From positions 3,051,351-3,115,350 of the forward strand of contig BSYO01000014.1 of the NCBI GenBank assembly GCA_033239525.1: 64,000 nt of DNA, in the 5' to 3' direction. Both the position numbers and the translations under genes were made by a program. Of this stretch, positions 46,613-59,553 are shown piece after piece; the first letter of the stretch is position 1; every line of letters starts with the position of its first letter. This DNA comes from Nepenthes gracilis (Eukaryota; Streptophyta; Magnoliopsida; Caryophyllales; Nepenthaceae). The notes below the pieces were generated by a model, which saw nothing but the letters and a program-made list of their open reading frames with translations, was not told the origin of the DNA and ran no database searches.

Positions 46613-49600
46613 CTGCAAACAAGCAGAAGATGAAACAATCCAATGGTAATAGACAAAATGACATACTAATTATGACCAGCTAAGAAGCATGAACATGGAC
46701 ACTAATGTAAGGTACCCACACGGCGATGTGCTATTTTTCTCTAAATTAGAACACAATGTATAAGGGGGCACATCAACTAAAATTCATAGTCTTTACACAT
46801 TTGGGAATATCACTGACCAAACATCAAAATTTTATATAACATTAGCAATCAATGCTTCACATTATAGCTTCTAATTGCCCAAGGACAATTAGGTATAAGC
46901 CAAAGTTCTTAAACAAGCAATTTACCAAAGACAAAAAAAGCAGGGGTATTCACGAAAAATGTAGTTATCATTTACAGAATGTCAAAGAAAAAGAGAACAA
47001 AAAACAAGCTCGTTAAGGTCTGTTACCATTCATAACAGAATAAAAAATAAAAAGCAGGGAAAAAAATCAACAAAACACCCAACTAATTCAATATAAAGGG
47101 CAAGGGATAAGATGGCTTAAAGCCTCCTTCGTGGCAAAGAAAGAACAGGACAGCTAAGGAAAAAAATGCTGGAAACAAGAGTTCAACAAGAGAGTAAAGA
47201 CATGATCCCACCAATTCAATGTCAATAAAGCTAGGGCATTTACGAACACAACAACATAGAAGAGAATAAAAATAGAGTTAGGACTCTGTTTAGAACACAT
47301 AAGGAACAACTTTTTTCTTACCTTCATAAGAGTACAAATAGAAAGCTAGGCAAGCACTGAATATCAATCACCAGCCATTCCCATGAGCTAAAATCACTGT
47401 CTGTCCCTTCCTCTCTCTGTCAAGCACCTCTCTCTTTCATTGATTATGAATGGAAACTAGTGGTATTTGTTTCTCTAAACTCAGTCATTTGAGTTTTTTT
47501 TTTGCCTATTACTAGGTAACCTCAATACTAGTTGAATTTTAGTCAAATGTCACATTTTCTTGTTTTAAAAACCAAAATTAGTCTAAATGTTTTCCATGTA
47601 TGTCCTCAACATGCCGCCATTATATAAAATTCAATAAAAATAAAATAATTTAATATGCATCCATCTGAGAGTCCTCAATACGCATGGGAAGGTGTTCGAG
47701 TACAATACAGTAGGTGTTGGACACAGATACTCACTACAGAGGAGCTTTTCGTGTTCTTAGATAGCTAGCATAAACAAATATATGAAAAGAGACCCACCCC
47801 ATATTTGGAGATCTGTGAAGTGTCAAATGAATTGGCTGCAATTTTTTTTTTTACTAATTAGAACCTATTGGGGAAATATTAGCTGAGAAGGGCGATATAT
47901 CATCCATATATTGGGAAACATTGGTATATCGACCGATATTCACATCAACATATTATAATTTTATTATAGTATTAAAAAATATTTGTATCTGGGGATATAC
48001 AATATATTGAATGATATTTTACATATATAATGATAATTCATTTCATGGACTCTACTAAATGAAGAGCTCATTCTAAATCATAAATATCAGCAAGGATATC
48101 TATAACACTCAAAATATGACTAACAACTATAATCGATCTCTATATCACCGATGAAAAAACAAAAATGCATCAATACCACAATTTCCACATGTATCACATA
48201 AAACATGACCAGAATATCATTATACTTTTCCCAAAGTCACCACAAAAAAGGGCTTTAAATTACAGTGAAACTCTGTTGCTACAGGTACTAAAGCAAGGTT
48301 TCATGAATCTTCATAACTGGTTGCAAATGTCATAGCATGCTTTTCTCTATAATCCTATTAGTAAATTACTTGAAATTAATAGAACAGAACAATTTAACTT
48401 AAAATATTGATGACTGCTGCTCAACATAAACTCTTCGGTGCATTGGTCACCATTGCCAAAATATAAACAATCGGATACAAAATTAAGGTCATCCTATGGC
48501 TAACATTTTTGGATTTCAACAGGAAAAAAAATTGGATTATCTTATGATCAACCACTAATTGAAACATAAGAAGTCATTTAATCATCAAAAGTTGAAAATT
48601 TACCCCCCCCCCCCAAAAAAAAAAAAAAAAAAATCATATGCAAATAAAAGAAGGGATGTTTAAAATCTCAATAGTATTAGCTTAGAAAAAAGCAAAAATG
48701 GAATAAACATAAACAAACAAAAAACAGAAGAATAGATGAAATTTTAGAGACTGAATTGAAGCTTCACATAGTTTTACAAGTATTAGCAATGCTGATTCTC
48801 CATATCACAACTAAGAATGGAAAAAAATTTTGAAGGTATTCTCATTTTTTTTTCTTGTTCTCATTCTACCATCAACTTTTATTTTTTCAGTTGTATTCTC
48901 TTCTTTTATTTTACAAAACATTTTATATGGTAAAAAAATTTGCCATATTGGCTGTATTTCAGGGTCATTTGATATGCATGTAAAGGGGAAAAATCTAAAA
49001 TAGAATTTTAATTTGCATGTGATGGAAAAAGCTCTAAAAATTGACCACTTTTTTAACACTTTTTAAGTAATTTACTTATTAAATATCACATCCATACTGA
49101 CATATGATTTGAAATGTGATCATTTTGTAAAATAAGTTTACATAGATAAAATTTGTAAACATAAAATGGATATATAATAGAATTGGAAAAATATAAAGTC
49201 AAGACTATTTTTGGCATTTTCCTCAAATTAAGAACAGCATTGAGACCTAATTAAAATATGCCCAATGGAATTACATAATCAATCTAACTAAACCAGCTGA
49301 TGGAATTGCATACAATAGACAATTTTGCTATATACAGATTTCGTATGTCTTGGTTAAATACCGCTCATCCGAAATCAGATATTCTATAGGAAAACCAATT
49401 TGTGAGAATTTTTTGGGATCTACATTTTGACTTAATTAGTGAGTGCAGAAACAAGCAAGCAATCACACTATTTCCTCTAAAGGTCCATTACTGACACTGG
49501 AGCCACGTCCAAATTGATCCCAAATATCAAGTTCAAGACTTAGTCAAGTCGTACATGATGCATGGGGGAACCACATAACTGGACTATTTTCAGTCTAAAT

Positions 49601-49858
49601 CAGTATTACAACCACATCATGAACTAAATAGATGGAGTGTGAATTCCCTGGGAAGTGATGGCTGGTCGACAAAAAGCAGTCCAGATGTCATTTTTGGGAC
49701 CTGAATTGAATTATTAAAAGTATTGAGAAACACCTTTTGCTTGATCTACAAGATTGGCTTTAATTTCTCCCTTTTCCCATACTTGTGAGAGTGTTCCAAG
49801 TTAGCTCTGCAAGTATTCAGATTATTGGACTATATAAGGAAATGGTGAGCATTATTAT
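46613..49858 (-). other. Upstream EDM2-like intron sequence, no exon seen
   Basis: The acceptor of exon 46511-46612 opens into non-coding AT-rich DNA. A stretch at 47880-48200 shares 'gatatat'/'ccgatatt' words with the repeat at 25540-26000. A C-run plus A-run lies at 48603-48634. No preceding EDM2 exon was found here. Confidence 0.6.
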
Positions 49859-50950
49859 TGTTAAAAATATTTTATATTAGCGTATTTTATGACTGGGTAA
49901 AATAGGTATTTTGAATAAATTTTAAGTATCAGTAGATCAATGCCAGATACATGCCCGTTCGCAGATGCATCATCTCCTAGCATCAACACCTAACTTGCGA
50001 CTGGTGAGCGTATATATGTCTTTTGTCCAGAATGCCCATAACTTATGTGCGTTCTAGTCACACATGAGTGTCATTTATCCAAAATGCCCACATCTAATGT
50101 ACTCTCAAGCCGCACATGAGTACTATTTAACCAGTATTTCCACGCCTGACATGCGCCATAGTGGCACACGTAACTTGCTAAAATTTATGTGCTTGAAGCA
50201 CACCTATGTGACACGTGTGCTAGGGGTGCTGCTTTCACAACGATCGTGTGTTTTTGACCTAATTTCTAATCTCATCTATAAATACCTCACTTCCAAACAT
50301 TTATGGAGATACAAAAACAATGAAAAATGCCTGCCATCTCAAAGGCTCTTATTGATAAAAGTGAATAGCTACCATTTGAAAAAACCATTCCTACTCTTGT
50401 GATAAATTGTTATGATTTTCCTTACTCAATTCATTTCTCCATTGTATTGCACACTAGCTTAACCTGTAAGATTTCACTAGGAAGTTAGTGGTGTGGATAT
50501 TAGAATCTAATAATGTGCGAAAATTCTATAACAAGTGAAGAAAGACTAATAAGAACACTTAAAAGTATTCGGTTTCACTACTAGGAACAAATCTAAGAAA
50601 TTTCTTAGTAGGAGTCACAAATCAAAAGTAAGTTCGCAAAGATTTAGTGTGTCTATACCACTCGAGTTGTAAATTAATTTTCTTAATGTGTTACTTTCAC
50701 TAGTTGTAGAAGCTTGAAGGGTTTACTCGATAATTATTGGTTATTGAGGTTTTTTTTCATCACCAAAAATATGTTTCAATTTTCTTATTGTTAATATCTA
50801 TTTTGATGCTACAATTTGCTATACATATTATTTCAATTTACATCTAAATCGAAATATACTTTACATATATTATATATTTTAGTGTATTTTGTTTTGGTGA
50901 TTTAAAATGGTTTAAATTATTCAAGATTAGAGACCCTTTAGTCTTTTTCA
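49859..50950 (+). repeat. 5' LTR of the SIRE element (1092 bp)
   Basis: Ends ...TTTTTCA two bases before the primer site. It has a promoter-like 'ctataaatacctcact' at about 50276. An internal array of about 52-bp units ('aatgcccac...cacatgagt') covers roughly 50030-50150. Confidence 0.85.
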
Positions 50951-51039
50951 TTTGGTATCACAGCCTCACCTCAGTCCTTGACCCTTAACTAGATATATAT
51001 TAGTTAGCCATTGCCTATTCCTCCCTACTTCGAGATGAG

Positions 51040-51582
51040 AAATTATACTTATTAGAAGATCTACATGAAAGCCTTCCTAAAATCAATAGATGAACAGGTG
51101 TGGGGTAATACTCAATCGAAGTGGACACCGCCCAAGAGTACAACAAATGATGAAACCAAAAGTCTTGTCATTATGGATCAAAGAGGAACTAGATGCATGC
51201 AACTGGAACAACAATGGGCTAATGCTATTTTCATTGCTGTTTTCCTGGAGGAATCTAAACGTATCTTCATGTGTGAAACCTCCAATGATGCCTAGGAGGT
51301 ACTTGAAATTACCCATGAAGGAACAAAAAGGGTGAATAACTCTAAATTGCAAATACTTACTACCAAATTTGAAAAAATTAGGATGAAAGAATATGAAACA
51401 TTTGATGAATTCTACACCAAGGTAAATGATATTGTAAATTCCACATTCAATCTTGATAAAATAATTTATGAGAATTGGATCGTCCATAAAATTATAAGAT
51501 TGTTTCCTAAGCGATTTAGACCTAAGGTCATAACTATTGAAGAAAGGAAGGATCTTGACAGAAATAAAAATCAAATAACTTG
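51040..51582 (+). pseudogene. SIRE gag, 5' part
   Basis: Encodes MKAFLKSIDEQVWG, then LEITHEGTKRVNNSKLQIL, FEKIRMKEYETFDEFYTKVN and PKRFRPKVITIEERKDL. These blocks match SIRE-type gag in order. It carries stops and frame changes and is cut at 51583 by the gypsy insertion; it resumes at 56433. Confidence 0.85.
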
Positions 51583-51961
51583 TGATGTAGACATTAAATA
51601 TTTCAAGAGATTTTTAAAGATATTATGATTTTATTAGCTTTTATTTGTTTTACTTATTAGGCAAGATTATAATTTAATTTTATTTTATTGTGATTTTATT
51701 TTATTGCGATTTCTTATTTTTAGCAATAAATAATTTGTTATCAAATTATCTTAGGCATAGCATTTTTCTTTATAAACATACTATACTCTAATTTTTGGAT
51801 AATTGATGAATAAATATTTGAGAAGTTGATTACAATTGAGCAATTGTGATTTCCTTCCCCCTCTCTCCCTTGGTTGTTTCTCCTTGTCTCTACCCCTATA
51901 GTCTCCATTTATTGTCTCTACCACTCTAATATTTTTTCTTTACTTTTCCCTTCCTCCATCA
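51583..51961 (+). repeat. 5' LTR of nested gypsy (379 bp)
   Basis: Direct repeat of 56050-56432; starts TGATGTAGACATTAAA, ends TTCCTCCATCA. Confidence 0.9.
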
Positions 51962-53480
51962 AATTAGTATCAGAGATAAAAATCCTATTCTTTTGCCGCG
52001 AGCAATAACACATTCCCGCACCCAATAACCAGCCACCCAACGTCCTGCAACCAACCCACCACCTCCACTATCCGGCCAATCCATCATACCACCACCAAAT
52101 AAACCATCACCTCCACTGTCCCGCCACCCTACAAAGGTCTTCCGTGCTCCTGCCGGCAGTCCCATCTCCACCCCCACTGTCTCCTCTTTATATTGTCAAA
52201 AAAAAAAAAAATTGATTTTTTGAGCACCACCTCTATCAAAGAAAGAGTGTTCTGTTTGTGGGGAAAAAAAAGGAAGCAGCAAACGAAGGAGACGTTCACG
52301 GTCTCTGTCAAAAAAAAAAAAGGTGAGAGCACAACGGCAGAAAAGCATGAAGTGGCCGTTGTAGTTGAACAGAGCCGCCGCCGCCATAGGCCGGAGCACC
52401 AACCTCCCACGCCACCGCTGACCACCACAATCACCACCATTCCAGTTGCTGTTAAGTCAAGCCAAACCACGCCCAAACCCCACCATGCTACGAACCGACC
52501 CGAAACCCTAATCGGCCACCTTCACCAGATGATTCGAAACCCGCAACCCTAACCTGAACGTCCGCACCACAGCCTAACCCAAAACCCTAGTCTCCCCCTT
52601 CCTTCAAAGAAAAAAAAAACAAAACAAAAGGGAGTAGAGAAAGAGAACCCTCAACTTGGATTAATCCGATTCTTTGTCACCATCCTCTTTGTCTTCGTCT
52701 TCATTTTCAACGTCGCTGTAAACACCGTCGAAGTCACTCGTGTCACCGTCACCTTCATCGTCATTGCCGTTGCCACCTGAGTGTGAACACACGAGTAGAG
52801 CATCTGCCCTCTCGCTCTCTGTTTGCGGGTGCAAAGTGGGTTGAGAAGCCCAGCAAAATAAAGCAAAGCAAACAAAAAAAAAAACAGAGAGAGAAAAAAC
52901 AAAAGCGAGAGAAAAAAACAAAGAAAAAAAAGTGAAAACACAGAGAGAGAGAGAGAGAAAAAGGGGAAAAAGAGAAAAAAAGGTAAAAAGAGAGAGAAAA
53001 GAAAAAAAAAGAAAGAAAAAAAAAAAAGGAAAATAAAACAAAACAAAACACAGCTGATAAAATTCAAACAATAGTAGATCCTCGTCGCAAGGTAATTTTA
53101 AACAAGCGGGTCAGATCATCATCAATGCAGTCTCAACAAGCGGGTCAGATCATCTCCAGGTGTATTTGTCCCATTTTTTTTTTGGGTAGCATATTTTGTT
53201 TATTTTTAATAGTATTTAGTTTTATTTACGTGTGTCATTTTATTGCCAAAAAAAAATTTCTTTCACGTCCTCTCACTACCTTATGTTTGACACACCCTAA
53301 TCGCAATTGATTATTACTTTATAATTTTAATAGATTAGCATTATTAATTTGCCTAATATGAACCATAGAAAATCTCACAAAAAAAAAATTGATTGACTTG
53401 AATTGCCTTAATTGTTTATTGATCTCAATTCCGTTAGGTGTTAAATGCACCTGCGATGTGGTCAAATTATTTCCCATAAT
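51962..53480 (+). other. Gypsy leader with low-complexity tracts, no gene
   Basis: After the primer site come Pro/His-coding-like C-rich DNA (52000-52130) and A-runs. An almost pure purine stretch follows at about 52856-53046 on the plus strand. Long open frames on the opposite strand here consist of Phe/Ser/Leu runs and are composition artefacts. Confidence 0.7.
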
Positions 53481-54560
53481 GCCCCCCGACCTAATCATCG
53501 ACTCCAACTAATTTGACACATTAAGTCAACAACTAGCTCAATTAGTTTCCAGTCAACAACAATTATAACATCACATGATTGCCATTCAAACTGACTTGGC
53601 CACCACTCATCAGACAAATTTGGATCTTGCAAATCGAGTTGCCGCTTTAGAACTAGGGCCTCACTCATCAGATGCTGAAAATTCTGATACATCACATAAC
53701 AAGGCTCACCGATGAAGGCAAAACAGACGAACCCTTTGTAGACACGATCACAAGCCTCGATACTATGATCAAGAGTGGGATGCAGATAACCACCTCTTCA
53801 AAAATATCCAACTAGATGCCCCTACTTTTGACGACTGCCTGGACCCTCGAGTTTTTACTCAATAGATTTAAGATATAAATCGTTTCTTTGAATGGTATAG
53901 CATGTCAGAAAACAGGAGAGTTTAATTCGCCAGCCTTAAGTTTACTGAAAACGCCCAATTATATTGGGAAAGTGTTGAGGATCTCCTGATTAGGCGCCAA
54001 GCCGCCCCTGTTCGGAGTTAGACTGAAATGAAATGACGTCTTCAAGAGAAATACTTACCCCGCTTATACAGTAGCAACTTGCTAGATCAATGGAATGCCC
54101 TTCGACAGGGTAATCAATCTGTAACCGAATATGTGGCTCAATTCGATGATTTTCGAATGAGATGCCACATCATTGAGGACGAATCCATGATGTTAAGTAG
54201 GTTCCGACAAAGATTACACGGGGATCTTAGGAAAGAACTTGTCCTCCGTGGAGTTATGACTTTGGACTATGCGTACAATTTGATCCGAGAATTTGAATTA
54301 GTTATCAGGACACCGTATCGTCAACCCACATTGCCCACCCCACCACAAATTTCAAGTCTGTCTTAGGACTCCCTCCGTCCACCAATCCCCCTGCAAAAGA
54401 GGCACGAGGAAAGGGTGTTGAAACCCCACGAAAAAATTCTCAATTACAGTGCTTCAACTGTCAAGGTTTTGGACAAATTTCTTCAAGATGTCCAAGTAAA
54501 GCTTTATTAATTGACGGACAAAATGAAATAAATGAGGAACCCCCTGAAAAACAAGTCTAT
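53480..54560 (+). pseudogene. Gypsy gag with CCHC knuckle
   Basis: Coiled-coil start LAQLVSSQQQL and LDLANRVAALELG. Capsid blocks ASLKFTENAQLYWESVEDLL, LLDQWNALRQGNQSVTEYVA, QFDDFRMRC and FRQRLHGDLRKEL. Knuckle CFNCQGFGQISSRC at about 54450-54492. Several stops interrupt the N-terminal half; 54079-54366 is open. Confidence 0.88.
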
Positions 54561-54614
54561 AAACCCAAGTTAGAGGAATTTGATGACTTAGATGACAATG
54601 ATGTCGACACATTT

Positions 54615-55718
54615 GTGGGATATCTCAAGACTAACTCCTCTAACCTAAACCCTCGATCGTCCATCCCTAATAAGCCATTTCTAAGTATTATACGATACAC
54701 CTTGACACAATCAAAAGCGGCCGACAATTGGCGTCGTCACACTATCTTCCACACTTACATTAAGGTGAATGCGAAGGCTTGCAAGATTATCGTAGATAGC
54801 AATAGTTGCATCAATGCGATCTCCGTTAACACTATCTCTCGTTTGGGGTTAAATGCGATCCCACACTCTAGTCCATATAACGTCTCTTGGATTGATAAAT
54901 CTTCTACATCCGTTAAAGAACGTTGTTTTATACCCATTCAATTTCTAGAGTATAAAGATCACATTTGGTATGACATTATACCAATGGATGTGGATCATGT
55001 CATTCTTAGGCACCATTGGTTATATGACTTGAATGTCACAATCAAAAGTCGTTCTAATTCATGTTCTTTTGTTCACAAAGGCAAGAAAATTCACATCCAT
55101 CTTTTACTCCCAACACCGATGACTCTCAATGGAACAAAAGCTATGGTAGAGACAAAAGGATTACATATTATTAGTCTCACAGCATGTGATCGTGTAACCA
55201 TCATCAAGTTTATTGCATTTGCTGATATTGTTCTCAGAGCCTTTCCAAACCCATTAGGCCTTATCCCGATATCCCCACATGTTCAAACATCCATGTTGGC
55301 CAATATATTTGCACCACATCTTCACGACTTACACATCGAGATCAGTACATATTTGGAAACAATTCATACCTCATGTCAATTTCACATTGATGTGCATAAA
55401 ATCCATGTTGCCTTTTATATTAGAGGTTTTGATATGGTTTGGATCATATCACAATGGCGTCTATATGGGTCCGTTTCTATATTGCATACTTGTAGTGCTA
55501 GTCCATTTAAGATTTTACAGCGGCTTAAGTCAACTATATCTGTTATTAATAATTTATTTCCATTTGATACTACTTTCTATGTTGATAATTTTCTCGATTT
55601 TAACCCATCAGTTGATTCCTTTGCCACCCCCCAAGTGCGCCACTTTTTGACTGTCCATCCACTCGTGCGCCACTTCCCTCTCTCTCGGCACACCACAATA
55701 AAATTGATGCTCTTTTAG
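54615..55718 (+). pseudogene. Fused gypsy protease and integrase-tail open frame (367 codons)
   Basis: One uninterrupted frame. The first part is a retropepsin-like domain: KIIVDSNSCINAIS, where active gypsy proteases have D-S/T-G, then SPYNVSWIDKSSTSVKERC and VILRHHWLYDLNVTI. The second part is the integrase C-terminal region: 'ASPFKILQRLKSTISVI', then TTFYVDNFLDFNPSVDSF. About 700-900 residues of RT, RNase H and integrase core expected between them are absent. The changed active-site glycine (to asparagine) argues against protease activity. The residual open frame is notable but probably chance after an in-frame deletion. Confidence 0.8.
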
Positions 55719-56049
55719 CTGAACAGATTATGTTTACTAGGGATGGAGCTATTTAATGCTTCCTTGTACGTTAAGTTGGCCAACCGGAGTCTGAAGATGG
55801 ATATCTCGCGAGATACTTCAGCAGTTTGACCCAAATCTTTTGAAATTCTATCAGAGTCAACAAGATTGCACCTTTTCCGACTGCAGTCCCATTCCTTCCA
55901 GAGATATCGGTCGCTCCGTCAACTTTCAACCCCCTTACACGAGTCTATCACCGTCGCCGCAGGGTTGCACAGCCGCTCAGGTTGTGGTTGGGGAATTGAT
56001 TACCAACATTTCACTAGACGGGGTTGAGTTCTAGCCACTCGGAGAGAAT

Positions 56050-56432
56050 TGATGCGGATATCAAATATTTCAAGAGATTTTTGAAGATATTATAATTTTG
56101 TTAGCTTTTATTTACTTTACTTATTAGGTAAAATTATAATTTGATTTTATTTTATTATAATTTTATTTTATTATGATTTCTTATTTTTAGCAAAAGATAA
56201 TTTGTCACCAAATTATCTTAAGCCTAATATTTTCTTTATAAAGACTCCATATTCTAATTTTTGAATGATTAATAAATGAATTTTTGAAAAGTTGATTACA
56301 ATTGAGCAATTATGATTTCCTTCCCCCTCTCCCTTGGTTGTTTCTCCTTCTTATTTCTACCCCTCTAGTTTCCTTTTCTTGTCTCTACTCCTCTAATATT
56401 TCTTTTCTACTTTTCCCTTCCTCCCTACATCA
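56050..56432 (+). repeat. 3' LTR of nested gypsy (383 bp)
   Basis: Starts TGATGCGGATATC just after purine-rich 'cggagagaat' and ends CCTACATCA. It pairs with 51583-51961. Confidence 0.9.
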
Positions 56433-57610
56433 TCTTGTTAGATCATTATAAACCTATGAACATACACTATCACAAGCAAAGAAAAATAGATCCATTGCCT
56501 TAAAATATGTCAATGAAAAAATAAAAAATGATTCCAATGTAGAATCCCTTGATGTTAAAGATTTCGCCATTTTCTTAAGAAATTCCAAGAAGTTTTTGAA
56601 GAAGAAGAAAAATCCTTCTAATAAATAAAAAGGGAATTCAGCCCTCCGCTCCCTACCCCAAAATGACAAGAAAGATAAATAAGAAATTAAGAAAAAAAAA
56701 ACTAAGAAACCTTAAAGAATGCAGCGTCATGAATGTCATGATTTTGAACATATTCGAATTGAATGCCCAAATTTTAAATACCATAATTAACAAACAATGA
56801 ATGCTACATCAAGCAATCATGCAGTGGGTGAGTATAATAATGAAGGATGCTCAGAAGATGGTAATGTAAATTACATGGCATTTGTAACCTCCGTATGTAA
56901 CTATGACGAGGACCAAAGCGAAATTTAAGTACAATCTGATGACTTTGAATGTGAGTCCAACAATTAGTAAGGTGATCAAAAGAAGCCTATGATAAGTTGT
57001 TTAGGGAGTGCATAAAAGTCAAGAAAACAAATCAGGCATTCAATCACAAATTAGTTGAATTTGAAAAAGAGAGAACGTCCGTTAGAACCAAATTAGACCT
57101 TACCAATGTCAAATATCAATAACTTGAAATTTTAAATAAATTTTAAATAAAAAAATCAAAACCCTTAAAACGGACCTTAAATATACAAACCATGATCTAA
57201 AAAATTCTTGAGTGAAACTAAGAAACCTAATTACATGTTAGGTCTAGGAAAGGCAGCTAGAAATAAAAAGGGCTTGAGAAAAATGAATCAAAAGCAAATG
57301 GTAACTCAAAATTGTCTTCATAACAATCACCAGTGTCCCTAAAAGGGATATCATTATATCCACCCCCATCAAACAAGGGTCACAACGCTTGGTAAAGATA
57401 AATGTACCCAATGACTTGGTTAAACCAAATACTAACGAAAGAAAGAACCTCTTCAGTAACCAAACTAGAAGTCAATTAACAAATCTTACTTCTACCCTAA
57501 CCTTGTTCCTACATGCCATGGATGTGGAAAAATCGGTCGTATTCGCCACCATTGTTTTTCCACTAAGTTTTGAAACGATCACAATCAAAGTACAAAGATA
57601 AACAATCTTA
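56433..57610 (+). pseudogene. SIRE gag, 3' part with two zinc knuckles
   Basis: Continues the gag after the gypsy. A degenerate knuckle CHDFEHIRIEC near 56730-56770 lacks its first Cys. A long charged coiled-coil-like part follows (KTNQAFNHKLVEFEKE). An intact-looking knuckle CHGCGKIGRIRHHC occurs near 57513-57554. The double-knuckle design is typical of SIRE gag. Many stops. Confidence 0.75.
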
Positions 57611-57662
57611 TCAATCAAATCAAACATCTAAATGATCAAGTTACTAAATTATCCAAGATAGT

Positions 57663-57681
57663 TATATATATATATATATAA
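57663..57681. repeat. (TA)n microsatellite
   Basis: About nine TA units within the SIRE remnant. Confidence 0.9.
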
Positions 57682-57768
57682 AAGTGTGTATTAAAAGTGT
57701 GATCTTACTTACCAAAATGCTACATTGTCCATGTAATGACTTTTTATGCTGTTTGTAAAAAAAGGGTT

Positions 57769-59548
57769 TGTGAGGACCCGGAACCGAAAGCGTGATAACT
57801 AGATGTGATTAAAGTAATTAATATTAGTAAGAGGCTATGCATGTAGTGAAAAATGGTAGTTAAAAGTGAAAAGTTGGAAAAATACCGAATTCAGCAAAAC
57901 CGTGCCGGCCCTCCGCTAGAGCGGCATTACTTCTCTCCTCTCATTTTCGTTTAGGGTTTTTGAGAGAGGGACGCCGATCTTAGAGAGAAGGAGAACGAGG
58001 CCCGGAGCCCGAATCCATCCGTGAGCCATTATAAAGGTGAAAGCCAGCGGCAAATGTACCTCGGACGTTATTTTTCGTTTTACCGTTTATTTTGCTTTAA
58101 AGTGGGCGAAAATGATATTGATGCATGTTTAAAGTACATGAATGTTTCCTTTAATTAATCGGTTAGATTTTATGTTTATCCATGTTTATTAAGATTTAGC
58201 TTCGATTTCAATAAGCATGAAAATAGTGTTCGATTTGTCTCGGAAAGCATGTGTGAAACCAGCTCGAAAATGTTGTGAATATTGAGTAAGTTGCATGATT
58301 TAAATATGCATGGCATCTATGACATTAATTTCATGAAAACGTATATGTAAGAGACCGATTTGAGTCCAACGGTTTGGCGAAACCTAAATGAAGAGGTTTT
58401 GATGAGTTTTAACCGTAGCTTCATTATATGAAAGTTAATTGACATCGAAATGAAGCTTCCCGTATAGTTTGTTTTGAAAATATGTACAAACTTATACCAA
58501 CAAAATTTCCATGTAAATTTAAAGAAGTGCTGAAATTGTGTTGTGAAAGTTTGATTTCAAAATGAAATTTTCGATAAAGAGATGATTTTCGTTAAATTAT
58601 TTTGGGACCCGAGACTGATCTTACTGGTAATTGAGGATAGCTCTATCCATGGAGCAATTCATGGTCCGCCTTCACTCAAGGGCGTTAAGCTAGGAGGGAC
58701 ATGGAGCATATGCACCCTCGGGATGGGATATATATGACATGATAGGCCTTGGATTGTATGGATCGACACAATCTATCCTCAATCATTGCCCCTTCCGCTT
58801 AAAATTGTTAAGATATGTCACAATAAAAGATGAAAATGTATTTATGCGAAAGATGATAGAGTATCATCTCATTATTATTTTCGGTTTACCACATCGAAGT
58901 TTATAGTTATTGTTTTACATACAAGAGATTTAATATCTTATCTTGTCTTCTTTGTTTTTTAGATGATATTTGATTAAACATTCTGCAGTTACTGCATGGT
59001 TATATGATCGTTTTGGCATAACCGGTCTTATAGTTCACATGCATGTACCTTCTCCTCAACTCATGTTTTAGTGTTTTTCCCCTCCGGATGAGACAAGAGA
59101 GCTTTATCCACTTCTTGAAGACTTTTGAGGACCATAGCAATCAAAGCTATTTTTGGAGGAGCTTGTCGGCGATAGTGATTTTTGTATAATCTTGTGATTA
59201 TTGATGTCTTAGAACATCAAAAGCTGATGTGTATGATAGTAGAAGAGAAAATGCTAAAACTTCCGCTATATACTGGATTTCTTGATCTAGATAACATCTA
59301 TTAAACCATAAGAGTAGTAAATGTTTTTATGGATTGTGCCATGGATAAATTGTGAGTGTTTGTTGTAGGAATAATGATAGATACTTGTGTGCTTGTTATG
59401 GATGATTACATAGGCTTTATTTTTGGGTTTTCATCCGATTACAAAGGAGACTCTGCTCAAATTTCTGCAGAGTCTTGCCTTATGTTTTAGACCATTAATG
59501 GTATTTGGAAGCTTTTGAGAATAAAAAAAAAAAATCCGTTCCGTCACA
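57769..59548. mobile_element. Solo LTR, 1780 bp, with perfect target duplication
   Basis: Starts TGTGAGGACCCGG and ends CCGTTCCGTCACA, with GGGTT on both sides (57764-57768, 59549-59553). The ends are of the type seen in gypsy Tekay/Del LTRs. No internal domains are present, so it results from LTR-LTR recombination. It lies within the SIRE element. Confidence 0.88.
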
Positions 59549-59553
59549 GGGTT

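Larger units (their letters stand above)
51583..56432 (+). mobile_element. Ty3/gypsy element nested in SIRE gag, core domains deleted
   Basis: LTRs 51583-51961 and 56050-56432 with TGATG...ATCA edges. Flanks ACTTG (51578-51582) and TCTTG (56433-56437) differ at one base, fitting a 5-bp target duplication. The primer site is TAGTATCAGAGAT at 51965 (one base off the Met-tRNA type). Gag spans 53480-54560, protease 54720-55090, and the integrase C-terminal/chromodomain region 55430-56035. RT, RNase H and the integrase core are missing. Both LTRs contain C/T-rich 'ccttccccctctc' tracts. Confidence 0.88.

Noticed and set aside
52651..53071. Three overlapping minus-strand frames of 96-138 codons
   Set aside because: They are Phe/Ser/Leu runs produced by a purine tract on the other strand; no domain or codon signal.
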